Assembly: GCF_963576615.1 (NCBI RefSeq)
Contig: NC_088710.1
Location: forward strand, 17,541,877 to 17,605,876
Direction of reading: 5' to 3'
From: Watersipora subatra
Taxonomy: Eukaryota; Bryozoa; Gymnolaemata; Cheilostomatida; Watersiporidae
DNA length: 64,000 nucleotides
Shown here: one piece after another, positions 48,901 to 58,222 of the stretch
Position numbering within the stretch: position 1 is the first letter of the stretch
Layout of the letters: each line of letters opens with the position of its first letter
Translations under genes and position numbers: made by a program
Notes under the pieces: model-generated
The model's input: the letters and a program-made list of their open reading frames with translations, nothing else
What the model was told of the DNA's origin: nothing
Database searches by the model: none

Positions 48901-51900
48901 AACAAAACTGGTTTATCCACCAAGGTTCTTTCAAGGTCAATTAGATGAGAAACATTTCGATGAGAAATCTTGTAACCCTTTAATATCTTTAGGACCTTTT
49001 GCTAGCCAAAATGACACTATTTACTTTAAATTCACACAATTTTATTTATAGCCCAAGTGAAAAGCTCAAAGAGGATTTATTTTACACAATAACTAAAACC
49101 AGTGAACTGTTGATAAAACTCACATGACAATTCGGCGATCGTAAATCCCAGAGGCGTATGGATTTGTCTAAAGAGCCTGATATGAAGGTATCATCTATTG
49201 GAGACATGCATAGAGTAACAACTCTGTAAAACACAGCATCACTTTTACACTGCTACAAAAACGCTACAAAAGTCCTGCAATCTGCCCAGAGATTTGACTC
49301 TAACCTACTAAAAACTACAGAAATGTTTAGGAAGAAGGTTTTGTCAAACCTCCAAAATGTTATGCAAATTTACTTAAAGAATAGAGAAAGCATAATATTA
49401 TTATGCTTTATTATTTATCTTGAAGTGTTGACTGATGTTCTAAAAAAAGAATCACGGAGATTGACCAACCAGAAGCTGAGATATAGCCAGCCAAACACAG
49501 GTCTACCAAAAAACATAAGTGTTTTGGTAATCATCAATATATGACGTATGAAATCGACTTATGTGCCATTGGTCAATTAAGCCAACTAATGCGCTCTCCT
49601 ATAACAATCACGGTGTTTTAATTGGTTTAATCCCTGGAAGTATGAAACAATCAAATTGGGCCTAACAACCATTGCTCTGAGAATTCCGAACCAGTCCCTC
49701 TGACGTGTAGATTAGTTTTAGCATAAAATAATTACACGCATCTATTATTTAGCACCATTCCGCTATCTTGCTAGTTCAGCTCAGTTTTGTTGTTCTCCTA
49801 CTTAGCTTCCCTATTTAAACTCATCTTTAGCGTTGTTCAGATTTTTTTAACTATAGCTAATAAATGGAATCAATTAAATCAATCATCAATCTCGGTTATC
49901 ATTTGGAATTTTCTACAAGTTATACTAGTTACATCATTTATTCTATACGCAGTTATATTATTATTTTGTATAATATGCATTATGATTATTATATTAATCA
50001 TAAAAAATAATCATAGATAAGATAATAGATCAATAAAAAAATCAAAAGTTATCGTTTTCTTTTCTTACAGCAAGAGCAGCACAGTCAAGTTATTCTTTTT
50101 AAGATTATGGCTGTAGTGAACTTACAGTTTGTTAATAGTGACGATAATCATTAAAATCAACTGAATGCTGCAGTAGATACACAGTAGAAAAATGATGAGT
50201 GAACAAAAATTCACATTCCAATTTTTTATTCTAAACGAACTGCAATCGCTGATGTCGCATATAGACTATACAAGCGCCGTTCGTTGAACAGAGGATCTTC
50301 GGAGCATATCCGTGGAGATCGAGTTAAAATTTGAAGCACAATAGTCAAAATCTGCTCTTCTGTTTTGAAAAATCATGGCGAGGGGTTGTGGGCAAATGCC
50401 TTTACCACACAATGTTTGCTTGATTTTCCTGAAAAACCAGAGCTAGTCTGTAAATTATTTACTATCGCGAGAAGCGTTTCACATCTCGTAGCCAAGACAA
50501 TCATTATACGTAACGGCGGTAAGGGTGCGCAACTCCGGCACATGAACATTAAGTCGATTTTATATGTCACAGTTTTCGGGATTTTCGAAGGGTTTTCCTC
50601 TGATTCTTTATTAGATAGACCTGTGTTTGGCTGGCTATATCTCAGCTTCTAGTGGGTCAATCTCCTTGATTCTTTTTTTAGAACATCAGTCAACACCTCA
50701 AGATAACTAATAAGGCATAATAATATTATGCTTTCTCTATTCTTTAAAATACAAAATTGATATGCGATTTATACCTGATTAAATTAAAAGTGCTAAAAGG
50801 AAAATGTTACATACTTGTTGGTGTGTCCAGGAAAATATCTGATATACTTATTGTCATGTAGTGAAAGGTATCTCAATGTGTCTACAAATAAACGACTGAC
50901 ATTACTAGAACAAGAAAAATGCAGATATCTCAGTACAAGACAACCTTTGTCGCGTATAAACATATAGTGAAACCTCAACCGCATTTCAGTCAGTCAGGGA
51001 CTGGCTTTATATCTTAACCTGTCTTATTATTTGGGATCAGATGTTTCTATGAGACTATAATATAAGCCATTCAACAGTCCAAAAACCTCAGATAATGTTG
51101 GCAATGAGTATATCAGATGACTACACACAGCAAGAAAACATGCCTCTTAGAAAAATGTAAAGGGAGATTCAATGAAGTGACAATGGAACCAGCTTTATAT
51201 TGTTACTTTACTGAAGAAGCGTGTCGCCAAAATTTTAGCCTCGACGCTGTTGGGAGGACACAGCCTAGGTGCTGGTAGGTAGATAGGGGTAACTAACTCC
51301 CCTCTTAAGGTTGGTGCACACTATATCACCGTATCGCGGCGTTGATGCCACATTACTTCGGTGATAGTCGATGATAACAATGTTCCCACTACCCCAAACC
51401 CATCCGCTTTTGCATCAGTAAATACTCCGTGATGGAGTGTTCTCATTTTTCCTTTCTATTCTTCTCAAAGGAACCTCTCTGTGTTTGTGTGCTTAAATCA
51501 AATACTAGTCCCACAACAAAAATCACAAATAGAAATAAATAAATTACACTATCTGTGACAGCGAATTACAATCACTGAAATGGTGCACATTGTGCATACT
51601 GTCATTGGTGCTCGACGAAATATCATGAAAGTTTGGCAGCTGCAAACATTCCTGATGTTTCAGCGTTGCTTCGTCGATGATATCGGTTTACAATGCGCGT
51701 ATGAATACCGAAAAGACAACTCCAACATACGACAGTATAGTGTGAAGTAGCCTTTAACAACAGGCGATGTTTACCTTATTTGTTTTATGATATGTGCATA
51801 TTTTATAATTGAAATGTTCACATTTAGCTCCTTCTATGTCCCTTGCAAAGCTGTGATGCGTCGAGAAACTTTGAGCCATGTGATGGACACTATGTAGATG

Positions 51901-54900
51901 TAGAGTTGAATATTCACAAAACTTTACTATCCTTTTTTAAAAAATCTGTTTGAACATAAGTGAAGTTTGGACTGTGCTCCGTATTACTAAGCCCTTAAGC
52001 TATGAAAGAGAAGTCATAGCTCTGAAACTTCCACCAATAAAAGGCTCAATATAAAACGCCTCGTAGCACTGGTTTATGACGAACACTTCGGTTTCTACCG
52101 GAAAGCCCTTATCAAATTTATAGACGCTCGCTACTTTACAGTTTCGTTTCAGCCTGGTCTAATCATCTAGTCGTAATCTGATCATGTGACCCATACTTTC
52201 TGCCAATTGGCGCAAACAATTTCTGCAGCATTTTTCGACTATCACAAGTGACCAACAGGCTCCTCATTTTTATCAGAGGACGATATGCACACCATCGAGC
52301 TAAGGTTAAAAAATTAAGCTAACTTTTAGGCTAGGTTTTGAGATATCAGTGTTCAAAGTGACAGCATTACAATGATGATAAAAAAGACGCGTAAGGACAA
52401 TAGACATGGTTTCATTAAATGCGCGAAGTATATTTGTGAAAATATTTCGACGAATGATGTTGCATGAAAGTGTAAACAGAAGCACATCGTGTTGAACTAA
52501 GTCCCATTTGAGGCGTTTTGGAGAGGGATTCCAACCAATGACGTTTTCGTAATGGTTGCAATTAACCGTTCATTTTTGAGCTTTTAAGAGCTTGTAATTA
52601 CATTTCCACATATTTCGTACCTACAACACTGCAGAGTAAGACATAGCGAACCATTTGATATCAGTAATCAGTGATATCAGTATAAGTAAATTTTGTTGCG
52701 AGTCAACCTTTAAACCAACATTTACTAATCTGTGTTGAGTTATCTAACCTGAGTCAACCTCTAACACTGATTAACTAGAGACTTTGCTGGCTTTTAAACT
52801 GACAGGATACAGTTTGCAAAGATCATAACAACCAGTTATGATCTTTTTTAACTCTCAACTGATGATATTTGGCATCTTAGCAGAGCATCCACTAAGGAGT
52901 GGAACACTCATGATAACAAAGCACCCTTAATGTCATCTGTATTATTACTTTTGTCTTGTACAGATATTCCGCAGTAAGACAAGCTTTTGAGAAGACAGCG
53001 GAGAACTGCAACAATCATTAGATATCTTAGATTGCCACAAACTTGTCCAATGGCAGTGCATTTTGTAAATGATTAGAAAATAATGTTGCTATACATTCTT
53101 TTAGGAAAATCGCCCTACACACATTTTAAATAAACTTGGCTAAGAAAATCGAAAACATTGCTTTGATCGTATGAAATGGTAGGGTAAAGCAACAAAGCTT
53201 GTCAGGTACAAAATGTGCTAAGCTACAGGATAACGGCAGTCGAAAGAGCAGACCATTACAGACATTACCATCAACTTTAGTTGAGCTATGAATTGCTGTG
53301 TTTTGAGCATGTGTGTAGTTTATGAGGCCAACTCCATACTTCTTGCTGTTCAAATTCTTTTTAGGACTGCAAGTATATATACCACAGCACAGCTAGAAAG
53401 GAAGACAAGAAATAGTTAACATACATATTCTAATTGAACGCCACCTCTATTTAAACGCTGAAAGGGTTTTTTATGGGTTGAAAGATAGAGTGCTACCCTT
53501 TCATTGAACACTACCTCTATTTGATCGCAACTTTGACATTCTTTGATCTTTACGAACCCATAATAGAAAGTGATCAGTAGAAAAGTGCCCACAAAATCAT
53601 ACTGATAATGGCTCGGTTACATCATAACAATTAATTTGTTCGTTGCTTCCATTCGTATCAAAGTCCATTTTTTAGCTCCAAAGCTTTTCGTTAAAATTTT
53701 GAAAGCAATCCCACAGAATTAAGAAAAGTATCAGGCTACTAGTAGTTCTCTGTTTAACGCGGCGTTGACACTTCGATGTATGCGAAAAAATGGTTTAAAT
53801 TTATGATGGCATATGAACTAGTTTTAGGCTAAAATTTGTGTTTAACGCGCTTGCGGCTAAAAGTTTGCGACTAAATTATTTGTGTGAAATGAAACGCAAA
53901 AAGTTTTGCTTTGCTAAAAAATTCTTTGGATGGTACTATCGACTAGTTCAGTTGCGCGGAAGGAAATTTGAGGTCAGACGACATTGTGGAAAAAATTGAA
54001 CAGCCGGATGTTCATTCCATCAAAAGCAACAAACAGAAAGCAACTGGCTGCGCAAAAGATGCAAATATTTGTGTGAAAATGTTAATTTTTGTTTCTGCAT
54101 GTATTATAAGTATGGTTCGTGTATGTCACTTGTTTTCGAATATATATTTGTAGCATTTGATAGATTATTATGATATAACTTATAAATATGCAGACATGTG
54201 GAATATTATGTGATAAAATCCTTACAGTTATATAAACTCGGCTTATAATGAATCGACGCTCATAACTTCCCTTCTATCGCACATGAAGAGTCAGTTTTGG
54301 CTTTAAACTATAGCAAACATACCAATAAGAACAATGAGCTTTTATGCAACATTGGTAAATATATTTATAAAATAAAAAAATGACTTCAAATTTAGAATGA
54401 AATGAACAACTGAAAGCTCCAACAAAATGCTCACAGAGAAATAAGATCACCGTAGGTTGATTGCAAGCAATAGATATCAACTAATAGAGATACTTATCAC
54501 CTATCTAATGCATATTTATATAGAGATTTACAACATGTTGGAGGTAAGTCATTGCAGATTTGCATTCAAAAGGGTTACTGTCGCTCCGGCCTAAGGAGAG
54601 TGCAAAATAAAGGCAACATTAGCTTTGCCCGTAAAAGGGTTGAATTTATCTTCCTAAAATTTTGACGTGCTATTTAAAACTACAAGGCCACCCTCTATTT
54701 GAACGTCACTTCTAATAAAGCAGTACTATTATAATAGAGGAAGGGCTGAAAAATAGCGCCATGGCGTTCAAATAGAAGTTATACGATATAACAGTGCAAG
54801 TAGCAAAGGAAACAAGTACAGTGCACCCCCGGGTAATGATGTCCCTGTTATATGGTTTTTTGCCTTACGACGTGGAACACGATGTTTTTTGCCCGAGCCG

Positions 54901-55965
54901 TGTGACATTTTTTTGCCATATGATATCAACAGAAATTTCCCTTGAAATTCAAATTTGGCAGTTGGTGTGCTGAGTAAGTCGGAATAACGAAAATGCCGAA
55001 AATCTATTCACCGAAATCCTCCCACAACGCATGAAAGCGACATGATATTCGCTCTCATTCAGTTTAGCATTCTCTGTGTAAAAATTAGTGTGACGCGACG
55101 ATCAATACATGTACCAGCTCAAATCACATCAACCCAAAGGTAAATAAAATGCATGTATATCATATTTATCATAGTAATTGCAGTTGGATGCATATTGTGT
55201 GTAAAACACGAAACAACAGGAAAAATGTATCATGAAACCTTTTCCATGCTCCACAGGACTATATTCTTTGATATAAACATTTAGATCACGAATTTGGCCA
55301 ATACATTCTAAAAATAAATATTTTGCTTATATGATTGTGAGGGTTGTTGCATGATGGGATTTGCGTGGTGCAGGCTACATTGATAAGTGAGGTCACAGCA
55401 TTGAGGGTAGTCACAACAGCAGTCATACAAAGAGAGTGCCTTTCAAGGCGTAAAAAATTCACAGAAAACACGATAATCAGGCATTTTGTTAGTTCAGCCC
55501 CAAATATCTAAATTATAGCAGATGCTGAAGGCCCTATTCAACCTAAACCAGCAAAAGTGACAGAGCAAATCATCTCAAGACTTGATCTTATGAGTTATTT
55601 TAAATATTTTGTATTTGTAATTAAAGTTCCTTGACTTACAATATTGTGTAATAAAAAAGAGCTTTTAAATAAAGCCAAAAATCTATCAAAGAAAACCAAT
55701 TAAAAATATTTGTGACGAGTTCTACACACACAAACCGTGGGCAAACGCATAAGCCTCCTACAGGGTGTACACAGAATTAAATAATTTAATAGGTAAATAC
55801 TTACGTTCCACTCTGGCAATCGTAAATAATAACTTGGTCGTCATCACTACTAGTAATAAGAGTGTCACCTTGAGCAGAAAAGTTAATGCTGTTTATTACA
55901 TCAGTATTCTCTCGGAATACTTTGGCAGTTTTAAAGGTTTTGACAACCTGGTCTGTGAGCTTCAT
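29804..55965 (-). CDS. WDR82: WDR82 (Swd2 homologue), nine coding exons, 315 residues
   Basis: WD40 propeller subunit of the SET1/COMPASS histone H3K4 methyltransferase and of the PNUTS-PP1 complex that regulates RNA polymerase II termination; nuclear. Exons in order: 55805-55965, 53269-53366, 50815-50881, 49124-49223, 41864-41980, 37772-37927, 37439-37508, 36520-36662 and 29804-29839. They total 948 nt, exactly 316 codons with the stop; human WDR82 has 313 residues. Every junction is GT-AG and every phase closes. Landmarks: [20 protein letters not shown] at the start, SSDDDQ at about 39-44, [17 protein letters not shown] at 90-106, [58 protein letters not shown] and FWLPNLED near the C-terminus. 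A TTTTTAG acceptor ends 5 nt before the ATG, so a noncoding 5' exon is possible. Introns total about 25 kb and are packed with transposable elements. Confidence 0.97.
29840..31480. other. WDR82 intron 8, left part
   Basis: AT-rich intron without a supported gene. Near 31105-31140 the phrase GAGACCATAGATAAGCT is repeated in tandem, and near 31150-31200 a decayed tRNA-like SINE head (CTTGTGGTTAGGTGCGC) is visible. Confidence 0.45.
31490..31560 (+). mobile_element. SINE body fragment
   Basis: Shares the phrase TTTCAATRCTAGATTTTAAT with its continuation, GCTATAATTGGACA, with the tRNA-headed SINE at 31857-31990. The head is absent. A 47-codon frame starting at 31433 overlaps this repeat and is therefore not called a gene. 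Confidence 0.5.
31857..31990 (+). mobile_element. tRNA-derived SINE
   Basis: Box A-like TGCTTAATTGG (31861) and box B-like GGTTCCGAGATC (31898) are followed by the family body TTCAATACAATATTTTAATA and a CACA/GATACACA tail. A related body lies at 31490-31560. Confidence 0.6.
32368..32806. mobile_element. MITE with GGCTCACACTATA ends, copy 1
   Basis: A segment of about 435 bp with inverted ends AAGGCCGGCTCACACTATAT and ATATAGTGTGAACCAGCCTT. The target duplication is TAA or TTAA; the flanks are slightly decayed. A second copy lies at 51305-51757. Both are inside WDR82 introns (8 and 2). Confidence 0.75.
32810..34540. other. WDR82 intron 8, middle part
   Basis: AT-rich intronic sequence with no recognised coding exon and no repeat family shared with the rest of the window. 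Confidence 0.45.
34545..34613. repeat. 27-bp stem-loop
   Basis: CAACTATTATAGCAACGGCT and its continuation to 34571 pair with 34587-34613 at 26 of 27 positions, around a 15-nt loop. It lies in WDR82 intron 8. Confidence 0.88.
34614..36519. other. WDR82 intron 8, right part
   Basis: AT-rich. Two + strand open stretches (34664-34873 and 34886-35101) are lysine-, asparagine- and serine-rich and recall a low-complexity tail, but have no family motif or start/splice support; they may be chance. Confidence 0.4.
36520..36662 (-). CDS. WDR82: WDR82 exon 8
   Basis: Codes residues 257-304: [37 protein letters not shown] and ACTHM, the sixth-seventh blade region. Acceptor CTCCATGTAG, donor GTGAGT. Confidence 0.95.
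37439..37508 (-). CDS. WDR82: WDR82 exon 7
   Basis: Codes residues 234-256 and the first base of 257 ([20 protein letters not shown] then VIC). Acceptor TTTTTCAG, donor GTTAGT. This exon and its downstream intron are the source, or sister, of the inverted copy at 27528-27790. Confidence 0.95.
37772..37927 (-). CDS. WDR82: WDR82 exon 6
   Basis: Codes residues 182-233, including [27 protein letters not shown] and [14 protein letters not shown]. Phase 0 on both sides; donor GTGGGT, acceptor CTTCAG. Confidence 0.97.
38035..40265. mobile_element. Nested repeat: CTCTATTTGA-type ends around a hAT relic
   Basis: The left side (about 38040-38075) carries CCTCTATTTGAG and CTCAAATAGAG. The right side (about 40205-40262) carries CTATAGAGGAAGGG and CGAATAGAGATTTGACGG. 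The same words recur at 53445-53530 and 54690-54780. The hAT-type right end TTTGACATCCCTG stops at about 40210, which suggests the hAT element inserted into an older copy of this family. Confidence 0.5.
38410..39853 (+). pseudogene. Decayed hAT transposase (Charlie/SCAND3-GTF2IRD2 type)
   Basis: Broken by several frameshifts and stops. Pieces in order: [18 protein letters not shown] with [15 protein letters not shown] (38410-38766); a TDGAPVMC stretch in another frame near 38800; YHTEVRWL near 39070 with [20 protein letters not shown] (about 39150-39300); [14 protein letters not shown] with [13 protein letters not shown] (39468-39600); and finally [20 protein letters not shown] with LQFILR (39632-39853, stop at 39853). 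These are signature phrases of the hAT transposases from which SCAND3, ZBED5 and GTF2IRD2 derive. It is antisense to WDR82 within intron 5. Not functional. Confidence 0.88.
40266..41863. other. WDR82 intron 5, right part
   Basis: AT-rich intron with a short TA microsatellite at about 40264-40280. No other feature recognised. Confidence 0.45.
41864..41980 (-). CDS. WDR82: WDR82 exon 5
   Basis: Codes residues 143-181 ([37 protein letters not shown]). Phase 0 on both sides; acceptor AACCTCAG, donor GTATCG. Confidence 0.97.
41981..42955. other. WDR82 intron 4, left part
   Basis: AT-rich with a TA/AAAT-rich stretch at about 42720-42870. No feature beyond simple sequence. Confidence 0.5.
42956..43108. 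repeat. Long fold-back element, 71-bp arms
   Basis: Left arm 42956-43026 and right arm 43038-43108 are inverted copies around an 11-nt loop. The inner 27 bp (TTCATGACTTCTTCTGTCAA and on to CTTCAG) are almost perfectly paired; the outer part has a few mismatches and gaps. Confidence 0.9.
43136..44762. mobile_element. TA-flanked element with CAGTGCGCCCTC ends
   Basis: A TA dinucleotide precedes CAGTGCGCCCTCGAGATATG; GAGGGTGCGCTG closes at 44762 before TA. The left part matches the fragment at 54819-55070 (CTTACGANGTGGAACANGATG, AAATTTGGCAG). A TTAA MITE is nested inside at 43513-44211. The TA duplication fits the Tc1/mariner/pogo group. Confidence 0.78.
43513..44211. mobile_element. TTAA-flanked MITE, piggyBac-like, copy 3 (nested)
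   Basis: TTAA at 43513 and 44208 encloses CCCTTTGGCTGGG and CCCAGCCAAAGGG, a perfect 13-bp inverted pair. The interior aligns with copy 1 at 2576-3276 (GAAAATTCAATA near the left, GACATTTTTGTCGTTTCCCC near the right). It is inserted inside the TA element 43136-44762. Confidence 0.85.
44763..45062. repeat. TA microsatellite and AT-rich spacer
   Basis: Interrupted (TA)n tracts at about 44763-44873 follow directly on the end of the TA element, then AT-rich spacer up to the solo LTR. Confidence 0.8.
45063..45783 (-). mobile_element. Solo LTR of an LTR retrotransposon
   Basis: A 721-bp block of higher GC, reading on the - strand from TGTGGAGGACCGGG to AGATCCTTTACA, i.e. TG...CA. Inside are a TATA box CTATATAAG (45547-45555) and, about 75 bp downstream, AATAAA (45469-45474): the usual U3-R arrangement. 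The flanks are TA repeats (ATAT on both sides), so the target duplication cannot be sized exactly. No second LTR or gag-pol sequence is present. It lies in the sense direction of WDR82, in intron 4. Confidence 0.8.
45814..45902. mobile_element. 89-bp miniature element (inverted twin of the next element's end)
   Basis: It starts CAGTGCCAGTGCTCTGATAA and ends GAGTTATCCGAGTTTCACTG, i.e. CAGTG...CACTG ends. It is nearly identical, inverted, to 45995-46076. Confidence 0.75.
45903..45994. repeat. TA microsatellite
   Basis: Nearly uninterrupted (TA)n with minor ACAC and TACA variants, between the two inverted copies. Confidence 0.95.
46637..46666. repeat. Perfect 12-bp stem-loop
   Basis: CGACGTTGATTC, 6-nt loop, GAATCAACGTCG; just left of the fold-back insertion. 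Confidence 0.9.
46680..46802. mobile_element. Nested fold-back MITE with 8-9 bp target duplication
   Basis: The two halves are inverted copies, from CACGGGCTAGCCGGGTCACG at 46680 to its partner ending CGTG at 46802, meeting near the central ACATGCTGTTTTTG. Direct repeats CTATTCAT(C) flank it (46672 and 46803). An 8-bp duplication would mean hAT, 9 bp a Mutator-like element; the edge base is ambiguous. Confidence 0.88.
47125..47289. repeat. TA microsatellite spacer
   Basis: Interrupted (TA)n tracts on both sides of a short unique stretch, linking two TA-flanked elements. Confidence 0.85.
47290..48544 (-). mobile_element. Pogo/Tigger-like element, copy 2, with transposase relic
   Basis: 1255 bp. 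TA precedes CAGTCATACTTCGACTTACG; CTCGTAAGTTGAAGTATTACTG closes at 48544 before TA. ATGCGTTCCG lies just inside the left end as in the copy at 7050. On the - strand, 47732-47995 reads [13 protein letters not shown] then [17 protein letters not shown], which resembles the C-terminal tail of Tigger/pogo transposases. The catalytic core is absent. Confidence 0.7.
48545..49123. other. WDR82 intron 4, right end
   Basis: AT-rich intron between the Tigger-like element and exon 4. Nothing recognised. Confidence 0.5.
49124..49223 (-). CDS. WDR82: WDR82 exon 4
   Basis: Completes codon 109 and codes 110-142: [17 protein letters not shown] then [16 protein letters not shown], with the classic WD dipeptide. 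Acceptor GTTTTACAG, donor GTGAGT. Confidence 0.96.
49374..50747. mobile_element. Long-terminal-inverted-repeat element filling WDR82 intron 3
   Basis: 1374 bp with arms of about 130 bp: 49374-49504 and 50618-50747. Outer ends TTAAAGAATAGAGAAAGC and its inverse; inner ends CCAGCCAAACACAGGTCT and its inverse. The interior (49505-50617) has no recognisable transposase. Intron 3 is 1591 bp (49224-50814), so this element makes up about 86 percent of it. Confidence 0.88.
50815..50881 (-). CDS. WDR82: WDR82 exon 3
   Basis: Codes D87 (split) to K109 (split): [20 protein letters not shown]. Acceptor TATTTGTAG, donor GTATGT. The stretch is nearly identical to the mammalian protein. Confidence 0.96.
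50882..51304. other. WDR82 intron 2, left end
   Basis: Nothing recognised in about 420 bp of intron. Confidence 0.5.
51305..51757. mobile_element. MITE with GCACACTATA ends, copy 2
   Basis: TTAA, GGTTGGTGCACACTATATC at the left; ACAGTATAGTGTGAAGTAGC, then CTTTAA at the right. Same family as 32368-32806, in inverted orientation. It lies in WDR82 intron 2. Confidence 0.72.
52030..52713. mobile_element. TTAA element with long inverted repeats, 3' part only
   Basis: Matches the interior and right arm of 11158-12037 (for example GCTCAATATAAAAC, CATGTGACCCA, AATATTTCGACGAAT and the terminal GTTGCGAGTCAACCTTTAA). The left arm is missing. It lies in WDR82 intron 2. Confidence 0.8.
53269..53366 (-). 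CDS. WDR82: WDR82 exon 2
   Basis: Completes T54 and codes [20 protein letters not shown] to D86. Acceptor ATACTTGCAG, donor GTAATG. SKKYGV and YTHA are family landmarks. Confidence 0.95.
53430..54790. repeat. CTCTATTTGAACGC repeat words in WDR82 intron 1
   Basis: Clusters at 53440-53530 and 54685-54785 carry several copies of CTCTATTTGAACGC or its inverse, together with CCTTTCATTGAAC and AATAGAGGAAGGGCTGAAAAAT. They are the ends of one or two small elements of the same family that frames the hAT relic at 38035-40265. Exact limits are unclear. Confidence 0.5.
54819..55070. mobile_element. CAGTGCACCCCC-ended element, 5' fragment
   Basis: TA then CAGTGCACCCCCGGGTAATG; aligns with the left part of 43136-44762 including GTGGAACACGATG and AAATTTGGCAG. 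The right end was not found. Confidence 0.65.
55805..55965 (-). CDS. WDR82: WDR82 exon 1 (first coding exon)
   Basis: Starts at the ATG read from 55965 and codes residues 1-53 plus two bases of codon 54. [36 protein letters not shown] and YDCQSG align with the human N-terminus. Donor GTAAGT. Confidence 0.95.
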
Positions 55966-56299
55966 AACTTCTAAAAACTAAAAAGAAACCGCACCAAAAT
56001 GATAAAAAACTGTAACAATGATAACCAAATACTCCAATAATTTGTGATACTAGCAAACACCTATGTCGTAGTATGATACGGTAATATCAATGAAACAAGA
56101 TTGGGTTATGGTAGATTAGAAATCAATTTTTTTACGTTCATAGGGCCTGGCAAAAGAAGCCTTTTACATATTATAGTAAGCTTGATAAGCAATGAAAAGG
56201 GTATCAAGTTCTGAGATGTAACAAATCAAAAAAATGATTTAGTTCTGCTCAGTTAAAAAATTTGCAAAAGACCTCTAAATAGGTAAAAATTGCAGTGGA

Positions 56300-57110
56300 A
56301 ATAATTTCATTCTAAATATCTACTGGACTTTGGTAAGCAGTTCTCGTACAGCATGAGATCAAAAAGAGTATTTAAACCTGTGAGTTGTAATCTAAGGAGA
56401 TAGCAGTGGCTAAAACAAGTGGAGAATGCAAGAGGCTTAGCGTCCTCTGGCAAACTAATATCTCTAACTCTAACTCCTACAGCAATGTCAATATTACCAC
56501 CCAGAATTTTACTAAAAAAATTACGACGAAGTTTAACTCGTCTCTCTTCCATATATTAAAAAAATTAATTTCATTTAGCTCAGTAAAACTAACTCTGCCT
56601 TTTTGTTTAGATGTAAATCTTAGTGCACTGTTTTGAGTTCACTCTAGTAACACAATCTCCTTTTTTAGTTGAGGGTTCCAAACCATGCAGCAGTACTTAA
56701 CACCAGGTCTAACTAGAGTCCTAAAACAAGCAGCCAACTCAAGATCAGGTGTAACCAATGTCCCAAACCATGCAGCCACGCTCAAGACCAAGTCTAACCA
56801 GGGTCCCAAACTATGTGATCATACTCAAGATCGGGTCTGACCAGGGTCCCAAACCATGCAGCCATACTGAAGACCAGGTATAACCAGAGAAATATAAGCA
56901 ATCTTTCTTGTCTTTTGTTCAGCATCTCCATGAACCCTCCTACGCATGCCAAGTAATTGCTTTCACTCGGATTCAATTTCAAAGAAATATGTTCATTAAC
57001 TTTCAAATCATTCTGCAACTCCATCCCAAAACCAGGATTAGAAGTTTCACTCTGAAAACGTTGATCACATTACTTGAAAAAATTATTTGCTTCAGTCAAC
57101 AGAGGTGACT
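56300..57110 (-). pseudogene. Non-LTR retrotransposon (LINE) fragment, RT C-terminal part
   Basis: On the - strand, broken frames read LGMRRRVHGDAEQKTRKIAY, then IPGLQYGCMVWDP, repeated LVRP-LEY-VWDP motifs, NPQLKKEIVLLE, KGRVSFTELNE and finally EERRVKLRRNFFSKI. This order (LEY..VWDP, then QRRAxRF-like, then RR-L-FKI) is the tail end of CR1/jockey-type reverse transcriptases. Several frameshifts and stops; not functional. Confidence 0.7.
56675..56888 (-). repeat. Five tandem copies of a 43-bp RT segment
   Basis: Units begin at about 56675, 56718, 56760, 56803 and 56846, each of the form GTCCCAAACCATGCAGCC plus TACTCAAGACCAGGTCTAAC. On the - strand each codes the LVRPxLEYxxMVWDP motif. As 43 is not divisible by three, successive copies fall in different frames. 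Confidence 0.85.
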
Positions 57111-57600
57111 TGCCAACAGAGAGATGAACAATCGCAGATGAATATAATCACTTTTGTGGATTAAATTTGAACCGACAACATTGAACTGACAACTGTGCCC
57201 TGCAAGACTCCAGAAGTCACAGGCACAACACCCAAAGACAGGCTCGACACTTAATTACTTGTGTTCTATCTGTCAATTGAATTGATTCTTTACTGTCTTC
57301 CTACCCTAGGACACTTATATTTCGCTAGTGTTTAGTTTTGTGAGTAGCATACAGAGTAAAATTTCGCAGCCACTTAATTTCGCAGCTCTGATGAGTGCGA
57401 AAATATAGTGATGTGAAAATAAATGCAGTGAAACAAACATAATTAGATTCCTCAGGTTCAGTTCATCGATAAAAAAAATTTCAATTTGGGACTAATTTGT
57501 AATTGTGAACCGCAGGTAGAATGGTGTGGGCAAGTTCGATAATGCAAATTGATCGCTTGCTGCCATTCGTTTCTTGGACTATCAACAGGCTCGTATTCCC

Positions 57601-57630
57601 TGGGACGGCTGGCCGGCTGAGCCGTCCCAA
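57601..57630. repeat. GC-rich hairpin
   Basis: TGGGACGGCT and AGCCGTCCCA flank a GGCCGGCTG-type loop. Confidence 0.85.
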
Positions 57631-57656
57631 TGTTTTGGGAATTTTTCACGGCTAAG

Positions 57657-58222
57657 TAGTCAAACTCGGATAACTCGCCCTCGGATAAAATGTAACATTT
57701 CATCTCAAACACAAGGTTAACTCGAACGGATTTGTTTGGTCAGTTCCAAAGCAATGATAAACTGCTTCATATAACTCGACCTCAACATCATTTATTCGAA
57801 AAGCTTTTTGCCCAACGGCCGTGGACACAGTTTTTATCGCTGTAGAATATCACTTCCTTCCAAGCCATAGAGACAAACATCAACTTTTAGTAGTTCTTAG
57901 GCGTCATTATTATCAACATCAGCGGCAAAATATTCTTGTTAACGACTTTCATAAAGGATCGCAAAAGATCAAGTTTTACCAAACACCCGCTTAGCCATGT
58001 CCCATCGAAAGCATAAAAACCTCCGAATGAACTTAAAATAAAATCCGCAAAATTGATCGTAGTTAAAACGCTCAAAAGAAAAAGATGTCTTTTTTCTGAG
58101 CGTTTTAACTGCGGTCAAGTTTTGCCTATTTTAATTTAAAAACGTCTCATCAGTCACATCACCTAAAACAAAACAAATCTCAAAAAATAAAAAAATGTTG
58201 ATACTTTCCAATAAAAAATTTT
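57657..58222. mobile_element. TA-type element related to 45995-47124, truncated
   Basis: Begins GTCAAACTCGGATAACTCGC, includes TTTTTGCCCAACGGCCGTGG and an internal hairpin CGCTCAAAAGAAAAAGATG with its inverse near 58063-58110. The same hairpin occurs near 46317-46350. The far end is missing. Confidence 0.7.
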
